Positions 10,757-22,400 of a stretch of 64,000 nt of DNA are shown here, in pieces (position 1 is the first letter of the stretch; each line of letters opens with the position of its first letter). Made by a program: the position numbers and the translations under genes. Under the pieces are notes generated by a model. The model saw only the letters and a program-made list of their open reading frames with translations. It was not told the DNA's origin and did no database searches. The stretch lies in assembly GCA_030248065.1 (NCBI GenBank), contig JASAMV010009355.1, positions 1 to 64,000 on the forward strand. The letters are read 5' to 3'. Source of the stretch: Rhynchonema sp. JSB1_4 (Eukaryota; Nematoda; Chromadorea; Monhysterida; Xyalidae).

Positions 10757-11161
10757 CAGTGTAGTTCCTGGGGGGGAGGGGGGGTCCCCCTCCCCCCCCC
10801 CTAAGGTACACTAACCGCCGCGACCAAGGTACACTAGTACACTAACCGCCGCGCCAGGTACACTAACCGCCTCAATTTTTGCCTAAAATTGGCATTTTTA
10901 GGCCTAAAATGGGCATTTTTAGGCCTAAAATGAGTGATTTTTAGGTCAATGATGTCAAAAGTCGCCAAAATACCCTTTTTATGAAGAATTTTTTCCAAAA
11001 AGGGGCAAAAATCGGTCAAATTTTCTACCCCAAAAAGTGACTTTTTCCTGGATTTGGGTCTTCCCCCCCCCCTTCCCCCCCCCCCAGGGAGGTACACTAA
11101 CCGCCGCACGGAAAAAAGGGGTAGGTACACTAACCGCCGCGCCGGACCAGGAACTACACTG
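10757..11161. mobile_element. hAT-like MITE A3, TSD AATGGTAC
   Basis: Exact termini CAGTGTAGTTCCTGG and CCAGGAACTACACTG lie between perfect AATGGTAC duplications (10749-10756, 11162-11169). It carries GGTACACTAACCGCCGCG repeats at both ends. The core sequence is nearly identical to A1 and A2. Confidence 0.9.
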
Positions 11162-11772
11162 AATGGTACCCTACCTGCATTGCACCGCACCGGTACATAA
11201 CCCCTACCCGCCCCGCGCTGGGACACTACCCCCTGCCCGCCCCGCTCTGGTACCCTACCCGCCCCGATTTTTGCCCTCAAAATGCCCATTTTTCGGTCAA
11301 AAATGGCCAAATTTCGACCGAAAACCCTTAAAAGTGCAAAAAAAGGCGCGCTACGCACGACGCGCGATATATGCACTTTATAGCACATAAAAATAGGCAC
11401 CCAAAAAACTAGTATTGTACCCTACCCCGACCCGAAAAATCTTCCCCCCTCCCCGCCCCCAAATCGTACCCCCCAAGATTCCAGGTACACTACCCCCAGT
11501 AGTGTGGCTACCCAGGCGTGCAGTCAACCTACTGTACCACCAGAAAGGCCTGCAATCAACCTACCTACTATACCGGCCGAGCTAGGGGGGGAACAAAATT
11601 TTTTATGTCTAAATTTTGATGAAAATGTACTCTAAAACGCTAATTTCGCGCGGAGCGCGCGATTTTTCGCCTATTTGGAGTGAAAATATAGATTTTATAC
11701 CATTTTGAGCCAAAAATAGCAACCTACTGTACCAGCCGGCGGACGGCGACCCCCCGCCCAGGATTTTCCACC
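11162..11772. mobile_element. MITE fragments (GGTACCCTACCCGCC and B types)
   Basis: 11165-11270 carries GGTACCCTACCCGCCCCG-type motifs and a core with GCGCGCTACGCACGACGCGC. 11495-11760 carries CTACCCAGGCGTGCAGTCAAC, AACCTACTGTACC motifs and a CGCGCGGAGCGCGCG core. Both look like truncated relatives of the surrounding families. I could not fix their ends. Confidence 0.5.
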
Positions 11773-12596
11773 CAGTGTTGGAGGTACTCTGGAGGGGGGA
11801 TACCTACTGTACCACGCTCGGAGAGGGGGGATACCTACTGTACCAGAGCCGATCGCCTGGGGGGTTATGTACCTAGGGGGGGGGGGGTTAGGTTATACTT
11901 GCGGGCCGAAAAAAAACCGTTTTTTTTCGATAAAAACCGAAAAAAACCGTTTTTTTCCGAGGCCCGGAAAAATACGTTTTTATTTTTCCGGAAATTTTTC
12001 CAAGTGGCAACTTTTGGAAAAAAACGGTTTTTTTTCAAAAATTTCCGAGATATTTTCCAAGGTTGCGAGAGGATGTTGTCAAAACCAATGTAAATCGATA
12101 CAAAACAGTTCAAAATGAGCACTTTTTAATCTCCAAGTGGATTTTTAGCCTGTTTCAGGCCATTTCCCGACGAAATTTTCTCCAAAATAGGTGTTTTTGG
12201 ACCATGGGTATCCTTAAGTACTGAAAAAATATTTGGAAAAAAACGGTTTTTTTCCGGAAAAAACGGTTTTTTCCAAAAATATATTTTGCGGAAAAATACG
12301 CAAGTATAGGTTAGGTTTTTGAGTGCAAATTTTTAATGTGTTTATTATGTGTGGAATCGTGTGAAAACGTAGTGGGTAATTTGAGGTAAAAACCACTGAT
12401 TTACACTAATTTTGGCCATTTTGGTCAAAAATTGGCACTTTTGGGGCAAAATCGGGGGGATACCTACTGTACCGGGGTGAAAATCGGGGGGATACCTACT
12501 GTACCATGCCAACCATTGGGGGGGATACCTACTGTACCAGGCGAGGGGGGATACCTACTGTACTGGGTGGGGATCTACCCCCCACCTCCAACACTG
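11773..12596. mobile_element. hAT-like MITE C1, TSD TTTCCACC
   Basis: The ends CAGTGTTGGAGGTACTC and CCACCTCCAACACTG lie between perfect TTTCCACC duplications (11765-11772, 12597-12604). Several copies of GGGGGATACCTACTGTACC (reverse of GGTACAGTAGGTATCCCCC) flank the core. The element is split by D1. A fragment of the same family lies in ORC2 intron 2 (60768-60925). Confidence 0.85.
11894..12308. mobile_element. MITE D1, TSD GGTTAGGT, nested in C1
   Basis: The ends TATACTTGCG and CGCAAGTATA lie between perfect GGTTAGGT duplications (11886-11893, 12309-12316). Clusters of AAAAAACGGTTTTTTTCC-type units near both ends contain AAACGG, the hexamer known as a binding site of maize Ac transposase. 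The core is unique A/T-rich sequence. Several frames stay open across it, but these are translated poly-A/T units and are not coding. Confidence 0.88.
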
Positions 12597-12620
12597 TTTC
12601 CACCCATGTACCCTACCCGC

Positions 12621-12840
12621 TATACTTGCGTATTTTTCCGCAAAATATATTTTTGGAAAAAAACGGTTTCTTTCCAAATATTTTTCCAGTACTTAAGGAT
12701 ACCCATGGTCCAAAAACGCCTATTTTGGAGAAAATTTCATCGGGAAATGGCCTGAAACAGGCTAAAAATGCCTAAGCCTAAGCCTATGAACAAGCCCAAA
12801 CCCAAGCCTATGTTCAAGTCTAATCCGAAGCCTATTTGTC
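12621..12840. mobile_element. Truncated D copy joined to TAAGCC block
   Basis: TATACTTGCGTATTTTTCCG starts a D-family half that stops abruptly near 12770 inside the D core. The sequence then turns directly into CCTAAGCCTAAGCCTATG and further degenerate units to about 12840. No right terminus is present. Confidence 0.65.
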
Positions 12841-13374
12841 AAGTGTAGGGGTGATGTTTCACTCGTGGGTCGCGAGCGACATACCCACCTCTAAGAAGAA
12901 TTTTTTTCATCCCTGACATTTTTTATTTTTCGGGGGGTTTTCGTTTTCGTGGTTTTTCGTTTTCGGGGTTTTCTGTTTCGGGTTTTTTTTGGGGGTTTTC
13001 GATGGCCACCCCCTCAGCTACACCAGTGACCCAGGGGTGTATTTTAGGTGTATTTAATGAGATGCCTCAGTGTCGAAATCACCATGTGCTCCATCCCAGG
13101 TGTCGAAAGACCCTCCTCGATCACTATTTGTCACTGTCATTGATGGTTTGACAACGATGTATGCTCTCTTTCAGAAATTTGAAACTGTTCATCGTTGGTG
13201 TAACGGTGAGATTGTCTTCTCAATTTTTATTTCTTCATTCACTCTGCCCGACCCCCGACGGTTGACAGACTCGTTTCACATATTTCGCTTGGATTTCGTT
13301 TTCGGACTGCTGATCAACGACAGCTTGTTGACTGATCATCGTCCGTCCCTCACGCCTGGAGCGAGCGAACAGAC

Positions 13375-13431
13375 ATGGATTTGGACGCGAGCACCGATAC
13401 AGATCCCGAATGGCCATCATTGACTTCATCG
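13375..13431 (+). CDS. LARP1: LARP1 candidate first coding exon
   Basis: ATGGATTTGGACGCG opens a 19-codon acidic exon ([19 protein letters not shown]) ending at TCG|GTTAGT, the donor type used in much of this gene. It ends in phase 0 and exon 2 begins in phase 0. The strongly T/G-rich strand bias of the following 11.5 kb fits a transcribed intron. A closer alternative first exon cannot be excluded. Similarity cannot decide, because LARP1 N-termini are poorly conserved. Confidence 0.5.
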
Positions 13432-16400
13432 GTTAGTAAAAGAGGATAAGCAAGGTCAATCGGTTTTTTGTTTTTGCTCAGTTATGTTTATAGAAATATC
13501 GATGTTTTCGCTTGGGCACTTGCCAGAAGAGATTTGCTAAGAAAACACGCTCATTTGTCGATCTCTCTGCCCCTCAGTCGCATTGAAAATCGGCCAACTG
13601 CACCTATGCATGTGCTCTCCGTTGGGCGCCTTTTCCTGACTTCTTACTAATTCGCATTTTTGTAAAATGAAGCCCTAACATTGTCCAACTATACCTGTTT
13701 CGGAGGTTTCTCTGCCACGTCTCATTTTTTCCTAATCCTGCAAAATCAAATACCCGTTCTCTTACCCTTTCATTTGGTTGCACTATCTATTAGGATTAGG
13801 GTATCGGTGTGCGTTGTGTGTGTCCCAATACATATAGTTCTCAGAAATTTGTGCCGGCTGCAGACATTTATTGCTACATTGCAAACAAAGACAGCTGGAA
13901 ACCAGGTACATATGAAAATAAATGTCTGATCATTGCTATTTGCCGTCAGTAGCAGCAGTGGTAGTGATAGGTCCAGTCGCGGCAATTGAGGTGCAACGGC
14001 CTTTAGATGCAGGCCGCTGGCATCCCCTGAGTGTGCGTCTGGCCAGATCATATCAACACACGTTCATCGTGCTGTGTCGGTGAGGATGACCGGGCGATTG
14101 GACAAAGCAGGTGTTACGTGCATCAACGACTTACTTACGCGCATCAGTGTCGCCGCCAAGCCCATGTGCAAGTTGGATTGGCAAAGAAATGTTCGGTAGC
14201 AATGCAGCACTGTCTATATCGGACAGTGTAGCGTTGATATATGTACGAGCGAGACGGACAATATCAAGTTGCGTTTGCACAGGCGGTTGCGTTGATAACA
14301 TTAGCATGATCGTGAACCTAACTTTTGTTACGGACCAGTGTAGTTCCTGGGGGGAGGGGGTCCCCCCTCGGGTACGCTATCTCCCCCTCGGGTGGTACAC
14401 TATCCCCCTATCTCCCACTCCGGGTACACTATCTCCCCCAATTTTTGCCTAAAATGCCATTTTTAGGCCTGAAATGGGCATTTTTAGGCCTAAAATGTGT
14501 GATTTTCAGGTCAATGTTCTCAAGTCGCCAAAATACCCTTTTTATGAAGAATTTTTTCCAAAAGGGGCAAAAATAGGTCAAATTTTCTACCTCAAAAAGT
14601 GACTTTTCCCCGAATTTGGGCCTTCCCCCCTCGGGGGTACACTATCTCCCCCTCCGAAAAAACGGGGGGTCTGCTATCTCCCCCTCCGGACCAGGAACTA
14701 CACTGTTACGGACCGATATGAAATTTGCCCTTTTGGGTCTGTTCTTTTTCTCTTGCTCAAATTGGCTTTGCTCAATTGCCCGTGCACCTCACCGCTGTGT
14801 CAATCTCCACACCTGCTGGTTTGTTGTCGTAATATCGAGCTTCTTTGGGTCAACAACTGTGTTGCGTTTAGAGTGAGACGTTCTTATCACTGATAAGTTC
14901 GGGCTACATTGCTATTGCCTGTCTGTCCATTATGTAATGTGTCAAAGAATCGCGAGGAAATTACGACGTGCCAAACGGTTGTCACATGTGTTCTTCCACT
15001 TCCATCGCTACCTTATGATTGCGTTTGTGCGCTTGTTCAGCTTATATCTTATTTTCCCTAATGTGTGTAGAGTTGCAGTCGTTTGTTGCGCATTACTGTA
15101 TATTCTTGAAGGTTGAAGCACTGGTCGTTGTGGGGTTCCGTTTAACCATTCGCCACACCACCTGTGTATGTGAGTGTGACGAATAGATCCATTGAATACG
15201 AAATGCATGCTGCAATACTGTACCAAGGTTCTGGAACTCGATCATCTACTGCGAGATAAACTTGCATCTTGGCAACATCGGTTGTTAATGTCGTTCTGCT
15301 GCAAAAGTGCTCAGTGTGTGAGCGCCGATTGCAATTGACCGGTACTTCATAAATGTATTGGCGCATGGTATTCACGACAATTTTTCGGAAACAGTGTCCG
15401 TGTTTTTCTTCACTGGTTCAAGTTTGATTCATGGTTTGGTCGACAGATCATATGTATTCATAGTTTTCTTTGCCGACACTATTTTAGCCCACTAGCCAGA
15501 GCTTTCAGTTGGAAGTGTCTTTTGATGCAAAGCGGCTTGGGCTCGCTTCTTTTCCTTTGCCCTTGCAAGTGGCGTTTTATGTCGAGACGTTATCGTGTAG
15601 CAGAGCAGCTCCAGCTATTAGCCGTGTTAGTAAGCACCTGTTGCACTTCGGCTCCTGCTGTTCTGTTTGTACATACTGTATGAACGTGCGTCTGTTTCAC
15701 TCGACGTGGTATCGCACAGTAAGCCTATGTGCCGAACCGACCTATAAGCAAATGCGCACGTGTCTGTGTTGTGGCAAAAGAAACGGTTACAGTGTTGTTA
15801 ACTGGCTGCTGGTTGGTCGTTTGGTGTGTATTTTGTCGGCAGCGGCACCGAGATGCGACAAAATTTGATGCCCAGTTGGTCCAAGGCTATGTGCAAGGCA
15901 CAAAACGTTGCACACATGCGGTGCTTTAGTTAAGGTGACCGTCGTGATCTTCCGAGCTTTGATTGATACTGATTTGCTCAGGCACATGTCATCAACAGGA
16001 TGTGTTTTGTCCATGTTGATTGTCGATTTTGTCATTATCTCTATGATGCTCGTCGCGTGGCAGGCTGACGCTGCTGCCCGGACTGCCTGACTCTCACCTC
16101 ATCTCTTGACGTCGTGGTTGTTGAACGTGCGTGCACGTACGTTTTTGAGAATCCGAGACGGATGTCTGTGCCGCTAACTCTCTTTCTTGGCGGAATGATA
16201 CGCTGCAACATATTGTTGTAACATTTTGTGCAGCACGCATCATTGCCGCCTCTCCCACACGTGCTCTGATGATAACTGCGGCGCCGCTGTGCTCATATAC
16301 GGTTGCAGTTGCACTGTACGTGGCGCACATATGTAGCACAACCCGCTGTCTCGAACTGCACGTATTCAGTGTACGTTCATGTACTGTGCTGCCCGCTACC

Positions 16401-19400
16401 AACACTTGCAACTTTGCACTGTGCAGACAGACGCAGAACATGTACATGCTGCAAAGGTGTGCGTGGCTGCTGGTGCTGCACGTCAATGCATTGCACTACC
16501 TATGTATGTACGTCGCCGGTTGTGCTGCTGACTACCAACTGGTTTGCATCAGGCCGTCTTGCTACCGCCGTCGCAGTTTGGCAGTACGTACACACAAAGC
16601 TGTCCCCGTGTTGTGGAGATATGAAATGTTGTAGGCATTGGTCTGTGTGGTCCATGTCAGTCACAGTGCGTGTTCACGTGGTTTTCGCATGGTCAGACAA
16701 GGCACATAATTCACAGTTGTTATGGCCGACCGCGTGGACGAATGGCACAGTTGTCGTTTCGTTGTCACTACACGCATGTTTCATCGCCGTGTTCACCGCA
16801 TTTTCATCGTTATTTTACGCATGTAATGAGATGACAGGTAATTTTTTTACACGGTCATGTACTGCAAGCGGCTACTGGAATACGCGGACAATTTTGGCGA
16901 ACACGCCCTTCACTCACTCATCACGGCGAATCCACAACATTTATTTTGTTAACCGCCGTCCTTTGCCAAGTACAATAAAATACCATTCCCTGTTGGACAT
17001 TAGTTCATTGAAGGGATGGTATTGAATTGAATTACTTCCATAGTTAGTGACCCGACGATCGTCAGCAGCGTACTTACTGTTAGTACAGCAAACAAGCAAT
17101 CCTGTCTCCTTCCTCCTGTCATTTACCTGGCCTCTGGTCAGGATAGTATAATAGACTTTGGGCATCCGTGGTGTTGTATGTGAAGACCAAGCGAGATACG
17201 TCTCCGCCAGTCGTTCCTTCTCAGGTATGTACGTACGCAGTACACTCCATAGGTTTGGGTACACCCAATCCGTAGTGCATCGCTCTGCCCCACACCTTTT
17301 TGTCACGCTTGTCTGTGTTTGATACCCGGCAGGCAACAGGAAGTCTGTTGACGGTTTTTCTGCGTTTCGTGAACAAACGTTTTGTTTTGGATTTACGCAG
17401 CGCCAACCGGTGAGGTGGTGAAGGCTCGGATGTGTGTTCCGCCGTGTTTTTGTTTTATACTTGCCGACGGGTACTATGCTAACTTCTCACTTGCTCGCGT
17501 TTCGATGACGTTTTGGCCTGTTTGTTATGGCGCGTGTTTGGTCGTCACGTCAGCAACAAAGCAAGGTACTCGGTTTGCGCCATTCAAGTGAATAAGTGTA
17601 CTCTGAGCTTCCGGACTATTCGTGTTGAGGTGCATTCCAAAGACGTACATACGTGCGTCAACATTCATCCGGAATGTGGGCAATCTGTTGTTGCCAACCC
17701 GTTTACGCTCTGGCCTAAATCTGTGACTACTTTCAGCTTTCATTCTCTTGCAAGCTTGACCCTTGTCTCGTCGTTTCGTTTCGTTTTACTTTTCATGGTT
17801 ATAACCACAAGGCATATGCGCAACATCAATATAATCATTGATAAAATGGATCGCATAACCTTACACTCGTCCTTTGCATTTGTCTCGGGCAAGTCCCTTG
17901 TTTCTCCAAATTCAAGTCTGTTGACTCATCTGAAGCAGCCAGCGCGACAGTTACACTGTGTTGCATTGTGATTGTGTCAGGGATACATACATCTTCGGGT
18001 GATGCTGATGTTACCCGACAGGATAGCCGCACTCCATTAAATTCGGTCCAGCAATTTTTTGTATGAACTATGTGCTGCCGACGCTGAGCAATGTGCGTGC
18101 TTGCAGTGTTGACAGTGCGCAATAGGCTGTACATTACCGCCGTGCCGTCTGCTTAGTTTCGTGTGTCCTTGTGCGCAATTTCCTTTTTTTGTTGTAGTGC
18201 TCACCAAGGCGGCAGTCATGTATCCAATTTGTACAGTTTAGTTTGCCGAAAATATGTTAACTATAGATATGTAATGTCTGTGCGTTTTCGAGAGCTGAAG
18301 TTTTTTGCTGGTTTGGGATGAATATGCAATGCAATGCCGCGCGTTTAGCTCAGATTGGTCTGTAATTCATTTTCTCATCATCATGAAATCAAACCCGAGA
18401 CCACCATAGCATTTGTTTTCTGCCTCGCTGAAATTGTGCACAAACTGCCACTCTATGGCGTCAATCAAGCCCGAAATAAATTTTTATCCATGCCCTTGTT
18501 TGAGGTTTTCAAGAAAAAAAAACAGGAACACAAAGCATGATGTTCGAAGATGTTCGGGCTGCAGCATAAATATTCGCGTCAGCTAAGTATAAAACCAAAA
18601 CATTCTTCTGTATCGTGCTTTGTGGTTCGGTTTTCGGGTTTTTCCAAAAAAAACGAAATTCGAAACGCGAACATAGCGTCGTGAAAGTGCATTACGTTTA
18701 ATCCACAGCGACTGACTGACAGAATGAAGCTTTCAATTTGTCGACATCAAACACAATTGTCCTGTTTGTTTCTGCTCTGGCCATTTTGTATTTTCTGCAA
18801 CAAGTTCTTCTTTTTTAATGCTCGTTCTTAGAGATGCGCGTGCGTGTCGGCCGGCAGCCCCATTGTACAGTATGAAAATGAGCGTATAATTAATGTGGAA
18901 CACGGACCGTGTTCATTGTGCCGTATCGGGGCTAATTGTTTTGTCGTCAAATCATCTCGTCAAAGAAAGTCGTCGAACACATGAACCCCAAATGAGCGCC
19001 AAAACTAATACATGTGTCCGACGACTTGATTTGACGAGATGATTTGACCACATTACTGTAAGCCCGTATCGGTATCGGCCACCCACACGAGTGCAGCCAC
19101 CGTACCTTGCGTCGTTGACATTTAGCTACCTTATCCGCATACTGTATGCCCGTCGGAGCTTTGGTTGTATCATGGCGGTATATTTGTGTCCATTGCCGTT
19201 CTCTGGCTTTTTCATTCAGAAAAACAGTGCTCTGCACACGGCTTCGGCCTCTTGCAACGCTATCGACCGCTTTGCACATGTACGCGGGCAACGCTGTTTT
19301 TCACGTTGGTGCTTTTGCTTTTTGTCCAGCTGCTTCGCAGTTGTTTATAAGCACATGCGCGTTACGGTGTATGTGTGTGTGCTTTTTGGCCTAACGCCTG

Positions 19401-22400
19401 TTTGTGTGTGTGTGTGTGTGCACATGTGTGCGCGTACATATGTGTGTAAGAACGAGTAGAACTACAAGCAACCCAGCTGGTGCTTGCTCGCAGTTAGACG
19501 TTACGGCGTATGAAAGCCGCATATATTTTTTGTCTCCTCCCTTCATATGCTTGCACAACACCAGTGGTCGGCTGTGTGTGTCCACGGTGGTGCTTTTAGT
19601 ACAGGCGCGTGGCTTTATTTCTTCATGTACCTACCGTATGTATATATGCACACACGAGCGAGCGGCAGCTGCGATAGTCCGTGGGCGGTGCCCCGCCGTG
19701 TCTTGCTTACTGCTGCTGACAACAGCGTCGACTGCGAGCGGCTCTCTGTTCCCTTCCGTTCATCCGCCCAACACATGCACGACCGACCATATGCCACATG
19801 CCTATATTTGTGTGTGGGTTGGCTCATGCCCGGTCAGGTCCCACAGTGCGCATATGCATGCAGCATGCCCGTAGTAGTTACTCACTTTCGCACACCCGAA
19901 CTTTTGGTCGTGTCATTTTTTTGTCAAATTGGTTGCACTACAATCTGATCTGCTCTCGCAGTCGGTCTTCCCGGGCATGCATGCTTTTGTCAAATCGCTT
20001 ACATTCAGTCATTCGTTCTTGTTTAATAGCGCGCATGTATCGTTGTGTAGGCGGACGTTATGTTGTATGAGCTGTGCACACAGTGGCACATATCCCCCTG
20101 CAGCTCATACCCGGACAGACAGCTAACGGCACTGTTATATGTGCGGCTAACGTTGCAATGTGTACTTTGTTCCATATCATCATGATGATACAGTCCACAG
20201 ACGACGAATGGATACAGCATGTGCAAGCCAGTATACTTGGTTATCTGTCCGAATCGTCTGTCAGACCATGATGGAATGTCTGTTTTTGATGTTGGATCGA
20301 TTTCTTTGCTTTGTTCATCATTTTTGCATGTACACAAGTTGTTTGGCAGAATGCAGTGATGTGGTTGGGGGGTATGGGGGGTATTACCCCCCAACTGCTA
20401 GGGAGCTTTCTTGCTCCGAAACCCATACCCCCCCCCCCCCCAAACTGGCTAGCTAGCTTTCTTGCTCCGGTCACCAAGTAAAAAAAGTGTTGATTTTAGT
20501 GCCAGAATGACCATTTTATGGGCCAAAATGGTCAAATTCGTTCAATTTTCTCACACGTGCACAAAAATACGCATTTTAAGGCTTATTTTAGCATAATTTC
20601 GACCAATTTTTATACCCCTGTTTTTGACGTCTGGACCAATACCCCCAAATCGGGGTACCCGGCTAGCTAGCTAGCTTTCTTGCGCCGGACCCCTCCAGCT
20701 AGCTAACTTTCTTGCTCGGACCAACTACATCACTGGCAGAATGCGTGTTGGTTGTGTAGTTCAATGGTACGTGAAGTTTCCGGCAGCTGGAAGAAGTTGT
20801 GCTGGAATGTTGAAACCAAATTATAGTCAGGCCAGTCAGTCAACTTTGTTTTCGCATCAGTGGAAACACTCATGAACACGAGAATGTGATAATTCACTCG
20901 TTTGTCCTAAAGGTTAAAACAGGCAGATTCTCTGCAGCCAGGTGCTATGACTTCTCGGTTTCGCTACAGCTATGTAGTTTACCTACTGTACTTGTACGAG
21001 AAAAATGGCATAAACACGAATTGTCCCCATGGTCGCCCTCAATGTTCATTTGTGTGCAACCGGTTAGTGCTTAGGGGTGTTCATTGCGTCCATCCTATTG
21101 GGTGCGCTCCTTTTCATTAGCTCTTTGTACTTCATGGTTGAACCACCCACACACTTATACTGTATGTGTATGGTATAAACGCATGCACGCAAGAAGTTCA
21201 TGTGGGTCCAACATTAATAAAGCAAGGACCTCCCCGTAGTTCGCACCACAGGCTAACGAAACACGAGGTCCTACCGGGGTTTTACAGTACATCTGTACAC
21301 AGAACGAAAGTGTCTGCTATTGTTTTTCGTTTGTCCTGGTCGCTTTGAATTAGATTCACTGCATTGCATGTCATCACCTCAACTGCTAATATAGCCTTGT
21401 TTGCGATGACAAACTGTAACTATATTACATACACCCCAGAAATCTAGCCCTTCGACTACGTTATGACGTGTTGTGCAATGCATTGGTCGTCCGTGGTGCG
21501 AATTTTTAATGTCGCTTGGTGCTGTATAGCCAGATCAGTCAGCTCGACATTTGTGGTGCCGGTGCGGCTTATATGCGTTCTTGCAGCAGTCACAGCCACA
21601 TTCAGCAACAACAGCATAACCAAATGAAAACGGTTAACCACACTTGGTCGACTGTTCTGTCGCAGCTTGCTGCCGAGCGACCCAACTTCTACAATGTACG
21701 GCACTTGACGTGTGTACGCGTTCTACTTGCACGTACCTACATCGTTGGAATGGACGGCCGTCTGATCTGGTCGTTGGTTGTTGTATGGTTATGGCGGCGT
21801 CAGCTGAGTCCCCTGTTGCTTTGCTCGTGTATTTGTCTGTCGCGTAAATCACGCGTCCTCGTTCTCTCTTCCGCTCTGCTCTTCCCTTTTCTCCCACCAA
21901 ATGTTGCGCAAAACCAATGGTTCTGTTCTTGGTGTTTTGGTGTGTTGGTGTGTACAACTGTTTTTTTCTCTAGCTCCCCAAACGAGTCCGTCTTTGAACA
22001 ATCGAGTTTTTGCGCTGATCTGCGCTGGTTCGGCTTTTCAAGTGTTGTTTGCATTCAAATGGGTGTAAGTTGTGCCCACCTATACCTGAAAAACTGCACT
22101 GTTTGCGCTTGCATTCTGTAATTGTGAAACATACTATCACAATCCGTTTCATTTTCAATTACAGTTTTTGCATGCGAGTGTGTTAGCAGCTTGCGTCAAT
22201 TCAGCCAAATCATAGTTGAAAGCTAAGCCATGCGGCTGGCCAAATAGTCATACATGAGCACATGACATGGGTTACTACTACTAGGAGCCAAATCGATTCA
22301 TCATAATATAGGTTACCTGGCTTTCCAGACGCAGGTCAGGTACTACTCTGTTTCGAACCCGATGCAGCTGTTATGTATTACGGTTTGTGGTTTGAGTGCA

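Noticed and set aside
11867..12122. Phe/Lys-rich frames in both orientations (also 42563-42871)
   Set aside because: They translate the AAAAACGG/CCGTTTTT units of D elements.
16303..17025. 240-codon Cys/Trp/Val-rich open frame on the + strand
   Set aside because: It lies in a TG-rich, A-poor stretch where stop codons are rare by chance. It has no domain pattern, no spacing of cysteines that repeats, and overlaps similar frames on both strands.
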